DNA from: Planctomycetota bacterium
GTDB lineage: Bacteria; Planctomycetota; Planctomycetia; Pirellulales; Thermoguttaceae
Direction of reading: 5' to 3'
Length of the DNA: 6,989 nucleotides
Assembly: GCA_025356915.1 (NCBI GenBank)
Contig: JANXQG010000421.1
Location: 1-6,989 of the forward strand
The position numbers and the translations under genes were made by a program. The notes beneath the pieces were generated by a model. It worked only from the letters and a program-made list of their open reading frames with translations, had not been told where the DNA came from and ran no database searches. Below are positions 1 through 5,661 of this stretch, one piece after another (the first letter of the stretch is position 1; each line of letters begins with the position of its first letter).

Positions 1-1
1 T

Positions 2-298
2 GGAAATCCGGCAGCACCGCGGGCGGCCGAGCCAGGTGCCCCGCCGCTCATCGAACCGATCGAAACCGATCCGAGCGTTTGGATCCGCCGTTCTTCTGCC
101 CCGCAACAAGCTCGATACGAGACGGAAACACCCGCCCTGACGCCAGGCGTTCAACCGGCAAACTATCAGCCCCAGCAGTGGCAACAGGGTAATACGGCGC
201 AATCGGCCGGCTATCAGGCCCCGGTCACCGACCAGCCGGCACATTCCGGGCCTGTGCCGTCGTTCAATTACCAGCAACCGACTCCGCCCAAACTGTAA
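2..298 (+). CDS. C-terminal part of an unidentified Pro/Gln-rich protein (5' end outside window)
   Basis: An open frame enters from the left edge and ends at TAA 296-298, giving 98 visible residues. They are low in complexity and rich in Pro, Gln and Ala, with no catalytic motif, membrane segment or cysteine, so they look like a disordered tail. The last residues read TPPKL. The motif GVQPANYQ, followed closely by QWQQ (nt 146-187), recurs in loose form in the tail of the next gene (GVQPTSYQ, then QWQQ), suggesting the two are related or work in the same compartment. The stop codon touches the next gene's ATG, so the pair is almost certainly co-transcribed. The function cannot be told from this fragment. 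The frame assignment is fairly safe because of the coupled junction and the matching composition; the product is unknown. Confidence 0.6.
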   Translation, partial: GNPAAPRAAEPGAPPLIEPIETDPSVWIRRSSAPQQARYETETPALTPGVQPANYQPQQWQQGNTAQSAGYQAPVTDQPAHSGPVPSFNYQQPTPPKL

Positions 299-1384
299 AT
301 GATGAGATCATATTTCCAACCTCGATCGCATCTCTTCGTCTGCCGTCTGCTTACCGGGCTGCTGTTGGCCGCTTGGCTTGCACCGGCCGCTTATGGCGAG
401 GGATGGCCGCTTTGGCCGTTCAACACAAAAGACAAGCCAGGCAAACCGGATAAGATCGTTGCCTTGTGGAGCGACACGATTCTGACCCAAGCGGGCCAAC
501 CGCCTATCCGCGGTTTCGGCGGACGGCTGATGTTCTACGAAGGAAAGAATGAAGAACCGATCAAAGTGGAAGGGATGCTGACGGTGTATGCGTTCGATGA
601 AACTGACCGCGATGCGAACAACGCCCGACCTGACCGCAAGTATGTTTTCACGCCGCAACAATTCCCACTCCATTACAGCAAGTCAAAGATCGGCCATTCC
701 TATAGCGTGTGGCTGCCGTGGGACGAAGTCGGCGGCCCATCAAAGGAATTCACGCTCATCGTCCGCTTTCAACCGAAAGAGGGTGCGGTAGCCGTCAGCG
801 ACCCTTGCCGGCAACTGCTTCCCGGCCGGACAGTACCAAGTCGGACCAAGGCACCTGCGGTTCTCAGCGACCCACCGGGGCCTTCCTTCGATGTTTCGCG
901 TAGCCAGGGCAACGAAGGCGTGCAGCCCACATCGTACCAGGCACCGGCCATGGAAGGCACGGGAGTTCTGCAAGCCCAATGGCAGCAGCGGCACATCACA
1001 ACAGCAACGATCGCCGTGCCGTCTGGCTCGGCGATTCGCTCGACGATCACTTCACCGCAGGCTTCGCCAGTGGCGGGAAATTATCAACCGGGGGCTGGGC
1101 CGGCAAGCCCAACTCCAGGGCCTTGGCGGAACAGTTCTCAACGGAACTGCGCTCCGCAAAATTATCCACCCCCTGGGTATGTTCCTCAGGCGACGCCTTC
1201 TTCGGTATTGCCGGGTCTGCAACTTCGATCTGGTTTTGTACCTGCTCGACAGTGGCCTCTCGGCGAACCACTCGCTCGGCTAAGTCGCGATCGTGCTCCG
1301 GTGCCACCACGCCCCGCAGGATCGCCATACGGACTTGCATCTCCACCTGGACAGGAACCTGCCAATGCGGGGTTGTCTCCCTAG
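299..1384 (+). CDS. Secreted planctomycete-type protein with Pro/Gln-rich C-terminal tail, function unknown
   Basis: The product has 361 residues. Residues 1-33 form a signal peptide: basic start, hydrophobic core LLTGLLLAAWLAPA, and an AYG site before E34. It has no lipobox, so export to the periplasm or beyond is likely. Residues ~50-176 form the only folded-looking domain, with RGFGGRLMFY, IKVEGMLTVYAFD, PDRKYVFTP, SYSVWLPWDEVGG and a closing LLPG. From memory this pattern belongs to a family of secreted hypothetical proteins seen only in Planctomycetes, whose role I do not know. Residues ~177-361 are a Pro/Ser/Gln-rich tail, probably disordered. The ATG at 299 directly follows the upstream TAA and has no Shine-Dalgarno sequence, so translation probably depends on coupling; a second ATG follows at 302. 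The domain frame stays intact to LLPG, so I see no frameshift. The gene is confident, the family moderately so, and the function is unknown. Confidence 0.75.
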   Translation: MMRSYFQPRSHLFVCRLLTGLLLAAWLAPAAYGEGWPLWPFNTKDKPGKPDKIVALWSDTILTQAGQPPIRGFGGRLMFYEGKNEEPIKVEGMLTVYAFDETDRDANNARPDRKYVFTPQQFPLHYSKSKIGHSYSVWLPWDEVGGPSKEFTLIVRFQPKEGAVAVSDPCRQLLPGRTVPSRTKAPAVLSDPPGPSFDVSRSQGNEGVQPTSYQAPAMEGTGVLQAQWQQRHITTATIAVPSGSAIRSTITSPQASPVAGNYQPGAGPASPTPGPWRNSSQRNCAPQNYPPPGYVPQATPSSVLPGLQLRSGFVPARQWPLGEPLARLSRDRAPVPPRPAGSPYGLASPPGQEPANAGLSP

Positions 1385-1398
1385 TACGTAGCGACACA

Positions 1399-1411
1399 AC
1401 GCCGTTGGCGT
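1399..1411. other. Small hairpin just after the secreted-protein gene
   Basis: ACGCC (1399-1403) and GGCGT (1407-1411) form a 5-bp stem with a 3-nt loop, 15 bases after the TAG. No T-run follows, so it is at best a weak transcription end. Nothing else was recognised between here and the inverted repeat at 1473. Confidence 0.2.
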
Positions 1412-1472
1412 AGAAGGTTTCGTGGATATCGTTTCCCGGGGTAGCCGCTAGCGCGGATTATTCATAAATTGT

Positions 1473-1576
1473 AGGGTGCGTGGAGCGAACCCCCTAGGGA
1501 AATGGTGGGTTACGCACGGAATCCAACCAACGGCAAACTTTCACCCTGGTTTAGACCGGTTCGCGCAACGCACCAC
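1473..1576. repeat. Degenerate inverted-repeat element (MITE-like)
   Basis: The arms at 1473-1491 (GGTGCGT then GCGAACC) and 1558-1576 (GGTTCGC then ACGCACC) are inverted copies matching at 15 of 19 positions. Between them lies GGTGGGTTACGCAC (1504-1517). Elements built on GTAGGGTGCGT and GGTGGGTTACGCAC are common non-coding repeats in planctomycete and other bacterial genomes; this statement is from memory. The element lies in the 515-bp gene-free stretch 1385-1899. The rest of that stretch, about 1577-1740, shows no gene, RNA or repeat that I recognise. Confidence 0.5.
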
Positions 1577-1854
1577 TGCGATTGAGTTTCCGTGCTCCAC
1601 CGACGAGATGACAACATCCGTGACATGAACGAATTGAAGAAAATGCTCTCGCTGCCACGGCGTTGAACATGGCAGTCGGAGAACGTCCGCAAAATTCCAG
1701 ATACTATGACTTAATTCGTATTCTGTTTCGACGGAAGAGATAAGGGGTCGGGAGTGAATGACATTAAAATAGCCGTAAGTTGTTGTTGGCTATGGGCATA
1801 TCAGGGGTGATAGCATTGCTAGCGAGGGTGAGCGACCAAAGGCTTCCTGCAATA

Positions 1855-1877
1855 ATGTGTTTGTATGTGAAACACAT
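1855..1877 (+). promoter_or_regulatory. Stem-loop in the leader of the transposase remnant
   Basis: ATGTGTTT (1855-1862) and AAACACAT (1870-1877) form a perfect 8-bp stem around a 7-nt loop. It ends 9 bases before a strong Shine-Dalgarno AGGAGGT (1887-1893), which stands 6 bases before the ATG at 1900. Insertion sequences often carry leader structures that limit transposase translation from read-through transcripts, and this hairpin is well placed for that. It is now a relic because the transposase behind it is truncated. Confidence 0.35.
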
Positions 1878-1899
1878 CTAACTCCCAGGAGGTCAAAAC

Positions 1900-2130
1900 A
1901 TGATCCATGGTATTAGCGACGTGGTGCGTCAATTCAAGCAGGAGTGGACCAAGCAACTGGACGATCAGGCGGTGGAACAGGTGTGCAGGGAGAATGGTAT
2001 GACTTGGAGACAGACCGTGCTTACGCCGATTGTCACCATCAAAGTCTTTTTCCTGCAAGTCCTTCACGGCAACACGGCCTGTGAACACATGCACCATTTG
2101 GCCCACATGAGCTTTACGGGTGCGGCTTCA
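1900..2130 (+). pseudogene. IS4-type transposase, N-terminal fragment
   Basis: Only about the first 76 residues remain, starting at ATG 1900 after a near-ideal AGGAGGT ribosome site. They include ISDVVRQFKQEWTKQLD, LTPIVTIKVFFLQVLHGNTA and MSFTGAA, which match the N-terminus of IS4-family transposases common in planctomycetes; that family assignment is from memory. Full proteins are about 400 residues with a DDE catalytic core, and none of that core is present. Similarity stops near residue 76 (about nt 2127), after which the frame runs only to a stop at 2164-2166. From about 2131 the DNA is instead explained by a restriction-gene fragment on the other strand. The left end of the original element should lie between about 1740 and 1855. 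This remnant cannot move by itself. Confidence 0.7.
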
Positions 2131-2320
2131 CATCCCAACCGAACGCGACAAAGAGTTTGTCGATGAAGTCGCGACGGACCTCGGCCTCTTGGTAGCCGGC
2201 AGACAAGTAGTGGGATTTGTTCGAGTGGAATGTTTCAACGAGTTCCAGCACCACGGCAAAGGCCATGTTTTGCCCGAAACTAGGCGGGTTGTTTACCGAT
2301 AAAGTCTGATCCACGACCAT
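2131..2320 (-). pseudogene. Restriction-modification protein, N-terminal fragment
   Basis: The minus-strand frame starts at ATG 2318-2320 or, more likely, at the internal ATG 2264-2266. It reads LVETFHSNKSHYLSAGYQEA, then VRRDFIDKLFVAFGWDV. This is the typical opening of type IIG/type I-like restriction or DNA-methyltransferase polypeptides, where a helix with FxxN is followed by EAxxRxxFIDxxFxALGWDV. After GWDV the similarity ends and a stop comes 4 residues later (TAA at 2114-2116), inside DNA that reads as transposase on the plus strand. The methyltransferase and nuclease domains, normally many hundreds of residues, are absent, so this is debris and not a working defence gene. Neither possible start has a clear Shine-Dalgarno. 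The type IIG versus type I assignment is uncertain. Confidence 0.55.
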
Positions 2321-2367
2321 GAAGAATAGGAATTTTGATTTTCTGAAGCCCTGAGCCTAGCTAGTGC

Positions 2368-3789
2368 TCACCCTGGCTGGATCATCTTCCAGGGATCGAG
2401 CGCGTTCTCTAGCACATCTTCGGGAAGGATTTTCTTTTCGCGGCATAGCTCCCGAACCGTCTTGCCGGTGGCGATCGATTCTTTGGCCAACTTGGCGGCC
2501 TGCTCGTAGCCAATATAGGGATTCAAGCCGGTAGCCATCGCCGGACTGCGCTCGACCTCGCTATTGCAGGTCTGGACATTCGCCGTCATGCCGACGAGGC
2601 AGCGGCGAGTGAACGCCAGGGTCGCGCCGCTGAGCAGGCGGATGCTCTCGAGAGTGGCGTGGCCCATCACCGGCATCATGATATTCAACTGGAACTGGCT
2701 ACCGGCGGCCCCGCACAGCGCAATCGTGGCATCGTTGCCGATCACCCGCGCAGCGACCTGCATCAGACTTTCCGACATCACCGGATTGACCTTGCCTGGC
2801 ATGATCGAACTGCCCGGCTGAAGATCGGGCAGGGTGATTTCATGGAAACCCGTCTGAGGGCCGGAACTGAGCCAGCGGACGTTGTTCGCGACCGTGAAGA
2901 GCGTTGTCGCGATCGTGCGAATCTGACCGTGACACTCGACCAGGCCGTCGCGCTGAGCGTTGGCTTCAAAGTGATCGACCGCCTCGATAAATTGAATGCC
3001 GGTCTGTTCAGACAGTGTCTCGCAGACCCGCCGGGCGAACTGCGGATGGGTATTGATTCCGCTGCCGACGGCCGTTCCGCCGACGGGCAATTCGAGAATC
3101 GCTTCCAAGGCGCGGCCTGCGCGGCCAACCGAGCGGTCCAGTTGCCGTGCCATGCCGCCGATCTCTTGCCCCAGCGCAAGGGGCGTTGCGTCGACGAGGT
3201 GCGTGCGACCGATTTTCAGCACCTTTTCCCACTCCTTAGCCTTGGCCGAGAGGGCCTCGCCACATTCGTCCAGAGCTGGAATGAGCTGGTTGCGAATTGC
3301 CAGGGCCACCGCCACATGGATCGTGGTGGGGAACATGTCGTTGGTGCTCTGGCCCATGTTCACGTGGTCGTTGGGATGGATCGGCTTCTGCGCATCAAAG
3401 CGATCACCACCAGCCAACTCAATCGCCCGATTGGAAATTACCTCGTTGACGTTCATGTTGGTCGACGTGCCGGAACCGGTTTGATAGACATCGACCGGGA
3501 ATTGGTCGTCGAACTTGCCGTCAGCCACTTCGAGAGATGCGGCCAGAAGGGCCTCAACCTGCCGGTCCTGGAGAGGATTTCTGCCCGTGCCGGTCAGTTT
3601 GCCTAGGTCGCGGTTTGCCACGGCGGCAGCCCACTTGACCAGGGCGAAGGCATGGATCAACTCCGGGGGCATCGTTTGGCCGGAAATGGGGAAGTTTTCC
3701 ACCGCACGCTGGGTCTGGGCGCCAAAATAGGCCTGGACGGGCAAGCGAACTTCACCCAACGAATCGTATTCGACGCGGAACTCGTTCAT
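2368..3789 (-). CDS. fumC: Fumarate hydratase, class II
   Basis: This enzyme reversibly hydrates fumarate to (S)-malate in the TCA cycle. It is a cytoplasmic, iron-independent homotetramer of the aspartase/fumarase superfamily. At 473 residues it is full length (E. coli FumC is 467). Visible landmarks are TGSGTSTNMNVNEV (~104-117), NDHVNMGQSTND (140-151), GRTHLVDATP (194-203, with the H197 counterpart of the catalytic-dyad histidine), PVGGTAVGSGIN (235-246), and the superfamily signature GSSIMPGKVNP (326-336), which holds the mobile catalytic serine at S327. It ends DPWKMIQPG. Aspartase is less likely, since the sequence as a whole reads as FumC, but a search would settle it. The ATG at 3787-3789 has AAGGAA about 12-13 bases upstream, a long spacing. 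It lies 66 bp downstream of the DUF493 gene on the same strand, so co-transcription is possible, and a candidate promoter sits in that gap. Confidence 0.95.
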   Translation of the reverse strand: MNEFRVEYDSLGEVRLPVQAYFGAQTQRAVENFPISGQTMPPELIHAFALVKWAAAVANRDLGKLTGTGRNPLQDRQVEALLAASLEVADGKFDDQFPVDVYQTGSGTSTNMNVNEVISNRAIELAGGDRFDAQKPIHPNDHVNMGQSTNDMFPTTIHVAVALAIRNQLIPALDECGEALSAKAKEWEKVLKIGRTHLVDATPLALGQEIGGMARQLDRSVGRAGRALEAILELPVGGTAVGSGINTHPQFARRVCETLSEQTGIQFIEAVDHFEANAQRDGLVECHGQIRTIATTLFTVANNVRWLSSGPQTGFHEITLPDLQPGSSIMPGKVNPVMSESLMQVAARVIGNDATIALCGAAGSQFQLNIMMPVMGHATLESIRLLSGATLAFTRRCLVGMTANVQTCNSEVERSPAMATGLNPYIGYEQAAKLAKESIATGKTVRELCREKKILPEDVLENALDPWKMIQPG

Positions 3790-3854
3790 TGGTTAAAAAA
3801 GTTTCCTTGGTGCAATAATGGTGTTGAAGAATTTAATGGGGTAGAGGCAGTCTA

Positions 3855-3863
3855 ATTATAGCA
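3855..3863 (-). promoter_or_regulatory. Candidate extended -10 promoter for fumC
   Basis: On the minus strand the bases read TGCTATAAT, a perfect TGnTATAAT extended -10 box overlapping the last codons and stop of the DUF493 gene. No good -35 box lies 16-18 bases upstream, as is allowed for extended -10 promoters. Transcription would start near 3848 and give a leader of about 60 nt before the fumC ATG. This would let fumarase be expressed independently of the upstream gene. It is a sequence match only, and an AT-rich stop region could produce it by chance. Confidence 0.35.
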
Positions 3864-4122
3864 CCTTGCAAATGTCGCGGTGCTCGTGCAAAGCCTTGAA
3901 TATCTCGTTGCGGTGGTCCTCGCTTTCCACCGTGACCACCAGGAGTAATGAACAATAGCGGCCGCTACTGCTGGTGCGGGAAAAGCTCACCTCGTGCTCG
4001 CAGTCGGCCATAATCTCGGCGATTGCCTCGCGCATTGAATTCTCATCCCAGCCAATGGCCTTATACTCCCATGGACAGGGATATTCAATGATTGGGCGGG
4101 CTTCGGCAAAATCTGCGTCCAC
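3856..4122 (-). CDS. DUF493 (YbeD-like) small protein
   Basis: The product has 88 residues with an alpha/beta pattern: IEYPCPWEYKAIGWD, helix MREAIAEIMADCEHE, strand SFSRTSSSGRYCSLLLVVTV, then ESEDHRNEIFKALHEHRDICKVL. The features YPCPWEYKAIG, RxSSSGRYxSL and SEDHRxxIFxALxxHxxxxxVL are typical of DUF493/YbeD. That family has an ACT-like fold and a poorly known, presumed regulatory role. The start chosen is GTG at 4120-4122, because AAGGAG lies 6 bases before it. The in-frame TTG at 4126-4128 would add two residues but directly abuts that Shine-Dalgarno, making it a poor start. The gene lies upstream of fumC on the same strand, 66 bp apart. Whether the two are functionally linked is unknown. 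Confidence 0.85.
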   Translation of the reverse strand: MDADFAEARPIIEYPCPWEYKAIGWDENSMREAIAEIMADCEHEVSFSRTSSSGRYCSLLLVVTVESEDHRNEIFKALHEHRDICKVL

Positions 4123-4219
4123 GTACAACTCCTTCGGAACTCAAGCCGTAAACGCCACCATCGGGTTTATCTCCGAGAAAACGAAACGCCGATGAATTAT
4201 CGCATTGCGTGCCCATGCT

Positions 4220-4362
4220 GCATAGCGGTCAGGAGAACTGCAAAGTTCAACGCGAAGGGGTCAGGTCCATGTTTTCGGGCAAGGATCTCTGGTGAATTTC
4301 ATCCTTTCTCGCAGAAAAATGGGACCGGACCCCAGACTTTGCAGTTCTCCTGGCATAGCGAT
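4220..4362. mobile_element. 123-bp miniature inverted-repeat element with flanking target duplication
   Basis: The element spans 4230-4352. Its ends, 4230-4246 and 4336-4352, are perfect 17-bp inverted repeats (CAGGAGAACTGCAAAGT and its complement). Immediately outside are direct repeats GCATAGCGGT (4220-4229) and GCATAGCGAT (4353-4362), which match at 9 of 10 positions and look like a target-site duplication. Inside is a second inverted repeat: GGGGTCAGGTCC at 4257-4268 faces GGACCGGACCCC at 4322-4333, and AAGGAT (4281-4286) faces ATCCTT (4301-4306). The element could therefore fold into a long interrupted hairpin. It encodes no protein and would need a transposase from elsewhere. The duplication length would suit families such as ISAs1, which is a guess. 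It sits in the 363-bp divergent gap between the DUF493 gene and trpC. The flanks 4123-4219 and 4363-4485 hold only the candidate promoter listed separately. Confidence 0.75.
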
Positions 4363-4409
4363 GGAAAGGAGTTCAGCCGAGGTTTTGAATTTCCTTTGCG
4401 GCAAAAGCA

Positions 4410-4438
4410 TTGAAAACAGGGCTGAAATCTGACATACT
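4410..4438 (+). promoter_or_regulatory. Candidate sigma-70-like promoter for trpC
   Basis: TTGAAA (4410-4415) and CATACT (4433-4438) are separated by exactly 17 bases and match the -35 and -10 consensus at 5 of 6 and 4 of 6 positions. Transcription would start near 4445, about 40 bases before the trpC ATG. No attenuator, leader peptide with tryptophan codons, or T-box is visible between here and the gene. It is a motif match without experimental support. Confidence 0.3.
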
Positions 4439-4485
4439 TCTAAGCGATAAATCAATCTACCCATAACTCTTTCTGCCGCCCCCCA

Positions 4486-5268
4486 ATGTCCACCATTCTC
4501 GACAAGATCGTTGCTGACAAGGTCCGCGAAGTGGCCGCAGCCAAGATTCACGTGCCTGAAGAGCAACTGCGCGAAGCATTATCCGCTGCGCCGCCGGTTC
4601 GCGATTTTTTTGCTGCCCTCGATGGCCGAGGCACGATCCGCCTGATCGCGGAAGTGAAGAAGGCCAGCCCGTCAAAAGGCGTGATCCGGGCCGATTTCCA
4701 CCCGGTCCAGATCGCTCGCACGTATCAGCAGCATGGCGCGGCCTGCATCAGCGTGCTGACCGATGCGCCTTATTTCCAGGGCCACCTCGACTATTTGCGG
4801 CAGATCCGTGCTGCGGTCAAGCTGCCGCTGCTGCGGAAGGATTTTATTATCGACCCCTACCAGGTAATTGAGGCTAGGGCCGCCGGAGCTGACGCCGTGC
4901 TGCTGATCGCCGAATGTCTCGACGACCGCCAGCTTTGCTCGCTGCATGAGGCGATTGTCTCGCTGGGAATGACGCCGCTGGTGGAACTCCACGAACCAAT
5001 CAACCTTCCACGGGTGCTGGCGGCCGGGGCCAAGCTGATCGGCATCAATAACCGCGATCTGCGGACTTTCCACGTCGATCTGGAGCACACGATCCGTCTC
5101 CGCCGCGAGATTCCGGCCGGGCATCGCGTGGTTGGCGAGAGCGGCATCTGCCATCGGGCCGACGTCGAAATGCTTCAACGCTCCGGCGTCGATGCCATGT
5201 TGGTCGGAGAAACACTCATCGCACGCGCGGACATCGGCACCGCAGTCGATGAGCTGTTGGGAAAATAG
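4486..5268 (+). CDS. trpC: Indole-3-glycerol-phosphate synthase
   Basis: This enzyme closes the ring of 1-(2-carboxyphenylamino)-1-deoxyribulose-5-phosphate, with loss of CO2 and water, to give indole-3-glycerol phosphate in tryptophan synthesis. It is a cytoplasmic (beta/alpha)8 barrel. At 260 residues it is the normal monofunctional length, with no fused TrpF domain. Key residues are E56 and K58 in IAEVKKASPSKG, K118 in LLRKDF, E167 in LVELHE, N188 in GINNRDL and S219 in GESGI. The spacings 118-167-188-219 equal those recalled for the Sulfolobus enzyme (110-159-180-211), so the active site is complete. The ATG at 4486 follows a pyrimidine-rich stretch with no Shine-Dalgarno; the N-terminus MSTILDKIVADK fits the family. 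No other trp gene is nearby, so trpC stands alone here. A phosphate-binding GE motif (240-242) near the C-terminus is also present. Confidence 0.95.
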   Translation: MSTILDKIVADKVREVAAAKIHVPEEQLREALSAAPPVRDFFAALDGRGTIRLIAEVKKASPSKGVIRADFHPVQIARTYQQHGAACISVLTDAPYFQGHLDYLRQIRAAVKLPLLRKDFIIDPYQVIEARAAGADAVLLIAECLDDRQLCSLHEAIVSLGMTPLVELHEPINLPRVLAAGAKLIGINNRDLRTFHVDLEHTIRLRREIPAGHRVVGESGICHRADVEMLQRSGVDAMLVGETLIARADIGTAVDELLGK

Positions 5269-5299
5269 GCAATCTGTTCAGAACCAAGCACGCAGGCGA

Positions 5300-5347
5300 G
5301 ACGCCTACGCTACAAGACGCCTAAGCTACAAGAAGCCTAAGCTACAA
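5300..5347. repeat. Three tandem 16-bp repeats, with an adjoining hairpin
   Basis: Three adjacent 16-bp copies of the type GACGCCTAAGCTACAA lie at 5300-5315, 5316-5331 and 5332-5347. The first differs from the middle one at one base (CTACGC for CTAAGC) and the third at one base (GAAG for GACG). The first copy also closes a small hairpin, AGGCG-AGA-CGCCT, at about 5294-5306. The array fills the 80-bp gap between the convergent trpC and zinc-ribbon genes and ends one base before the latter's stop codon. There are no spacers, so it is not a CRISPR array. It may serve as a transcription end or may be simple slippage expansion. Confidence 0.7.
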
Positions 5348-5348
5348 G

Positions 5349-5483
5349 TTACTTCTTTGGCTTCGTCTGCGCCTGGTGGCAGCGCTTGCAGCGCTTCACC
5401 TGATTATTGAGCTTCGCGCCGCACTTCGGACAGCGGCGAGACTTGAGTTGCATCACAAACTTTGTGCGGGGCCGCGTTTGCAT
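5349..5483 (-). CDS. Small basic zinc-ribbon protein
   Basis: The product has 44 residues. It carries C18-P-K-C21 and C32-K-R-C35, two CxxC knuckles 10 residues apart that should bind one zinc ion as a ribbon. About a quarter of the residues are Lys or Arg and the tail ends TKPKK, which suggests nucleic-acid (RNA or ribosome) binding; this is inference. The start chosen is ATG 5481-5483, because AGGA lies 9 bases upstream. The frame stays open to an ATG at 5556-5558, giving 69 residues, but the extra 25 residues look like non-coding translation and would span a perfect palindrome. I have an impression of very similar short proteins in other planctomycetes but cannot name the family. It loosely recalls the ribosomal L40e zinc ribbon. 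It is convergent with trpC and separated from the porin by 306 bp. Confidence 0.65.
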   Translation of the reverse strand: MQTRPRTKFVMQLKSRRCPKCGAKLNNQVKRCKRCHQAQTKPKK

Positions 5484-5493
5484 GACCGTCGTT

Positions 5494-5507
5494 CCTGTAC
5501 GTACAGG
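5494..5507. promoter_or_regulatory. Perfect 14-bp palindrome over the zinc-ribbon gene leader
   Basis: CCTGTACGTACAGG is a perfect palindrome lying 10 bases before the zinc-ribbon ATG. Read on the minus strand, its last bases CAGGA form that gene's ribosome-binding site. It could be a dimeric repressor site or, in RNA, a self-pairing element covering the Shine-Dalgarno. A weak -35/-10 pair (TTGGCG, 17 bases, TAGACT) lies just upstream on the minus strand. Confidence 0.4.
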
Positions 5508-5661
5508 TTCCAAATGGGTGAAACCTCTAAGTCTAAGCGATTTTCTTCCTTGCGCCAAGAGGGCGAACGCTATTCGGCCGCTATTTCTTCGGCCACGTGT
5601 TTTTTCGGCCGCAGATTGACTCCGGTGAAAAAAATCGGCTCTTCCGCTTTTATGTGAAGAA

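Noticed and set aside
891..1413. Overlapping plus-strand frames (891-1283 and 979-1413) inside the tail of the secreted protein
   Set aside because: I considered a frameshift in the tail, but the main frame keeps the Pro/Gln-rich composition to its end and the other frames look random.
1510..1692. Minus-strand 60-codon frame
   Set aside because: It is largely the translation of the inverted-repeat element and flank, with no ribosome site or family resemblance.
2353..2369. Possible fumC terminator (GAGC/GCTC pair around CTAGCTAG)
   Set aside because: The stem is only 4 bp, overlaps the stop codon and has no T-run on the transcript side.
2659..3606. Long plus-strand open frame (315 codons) opposite fumC
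   Set aside because: It is fully antisense to a gene with unmistakable fumarase motifs; long shadow frames are common opposite GC-rich genes and this one has no recognisable domain.
4261..4566. Minus-strand 101-codon frame
   Set aside because: It runs through the miniature element and the antisense of trpC, with no family resemblance.
5300..5347. Possible CRISPR array
   Set aside because: The repeats are directly adjacent with no spacers and only 16 bp long, and no cas genes are nearby.
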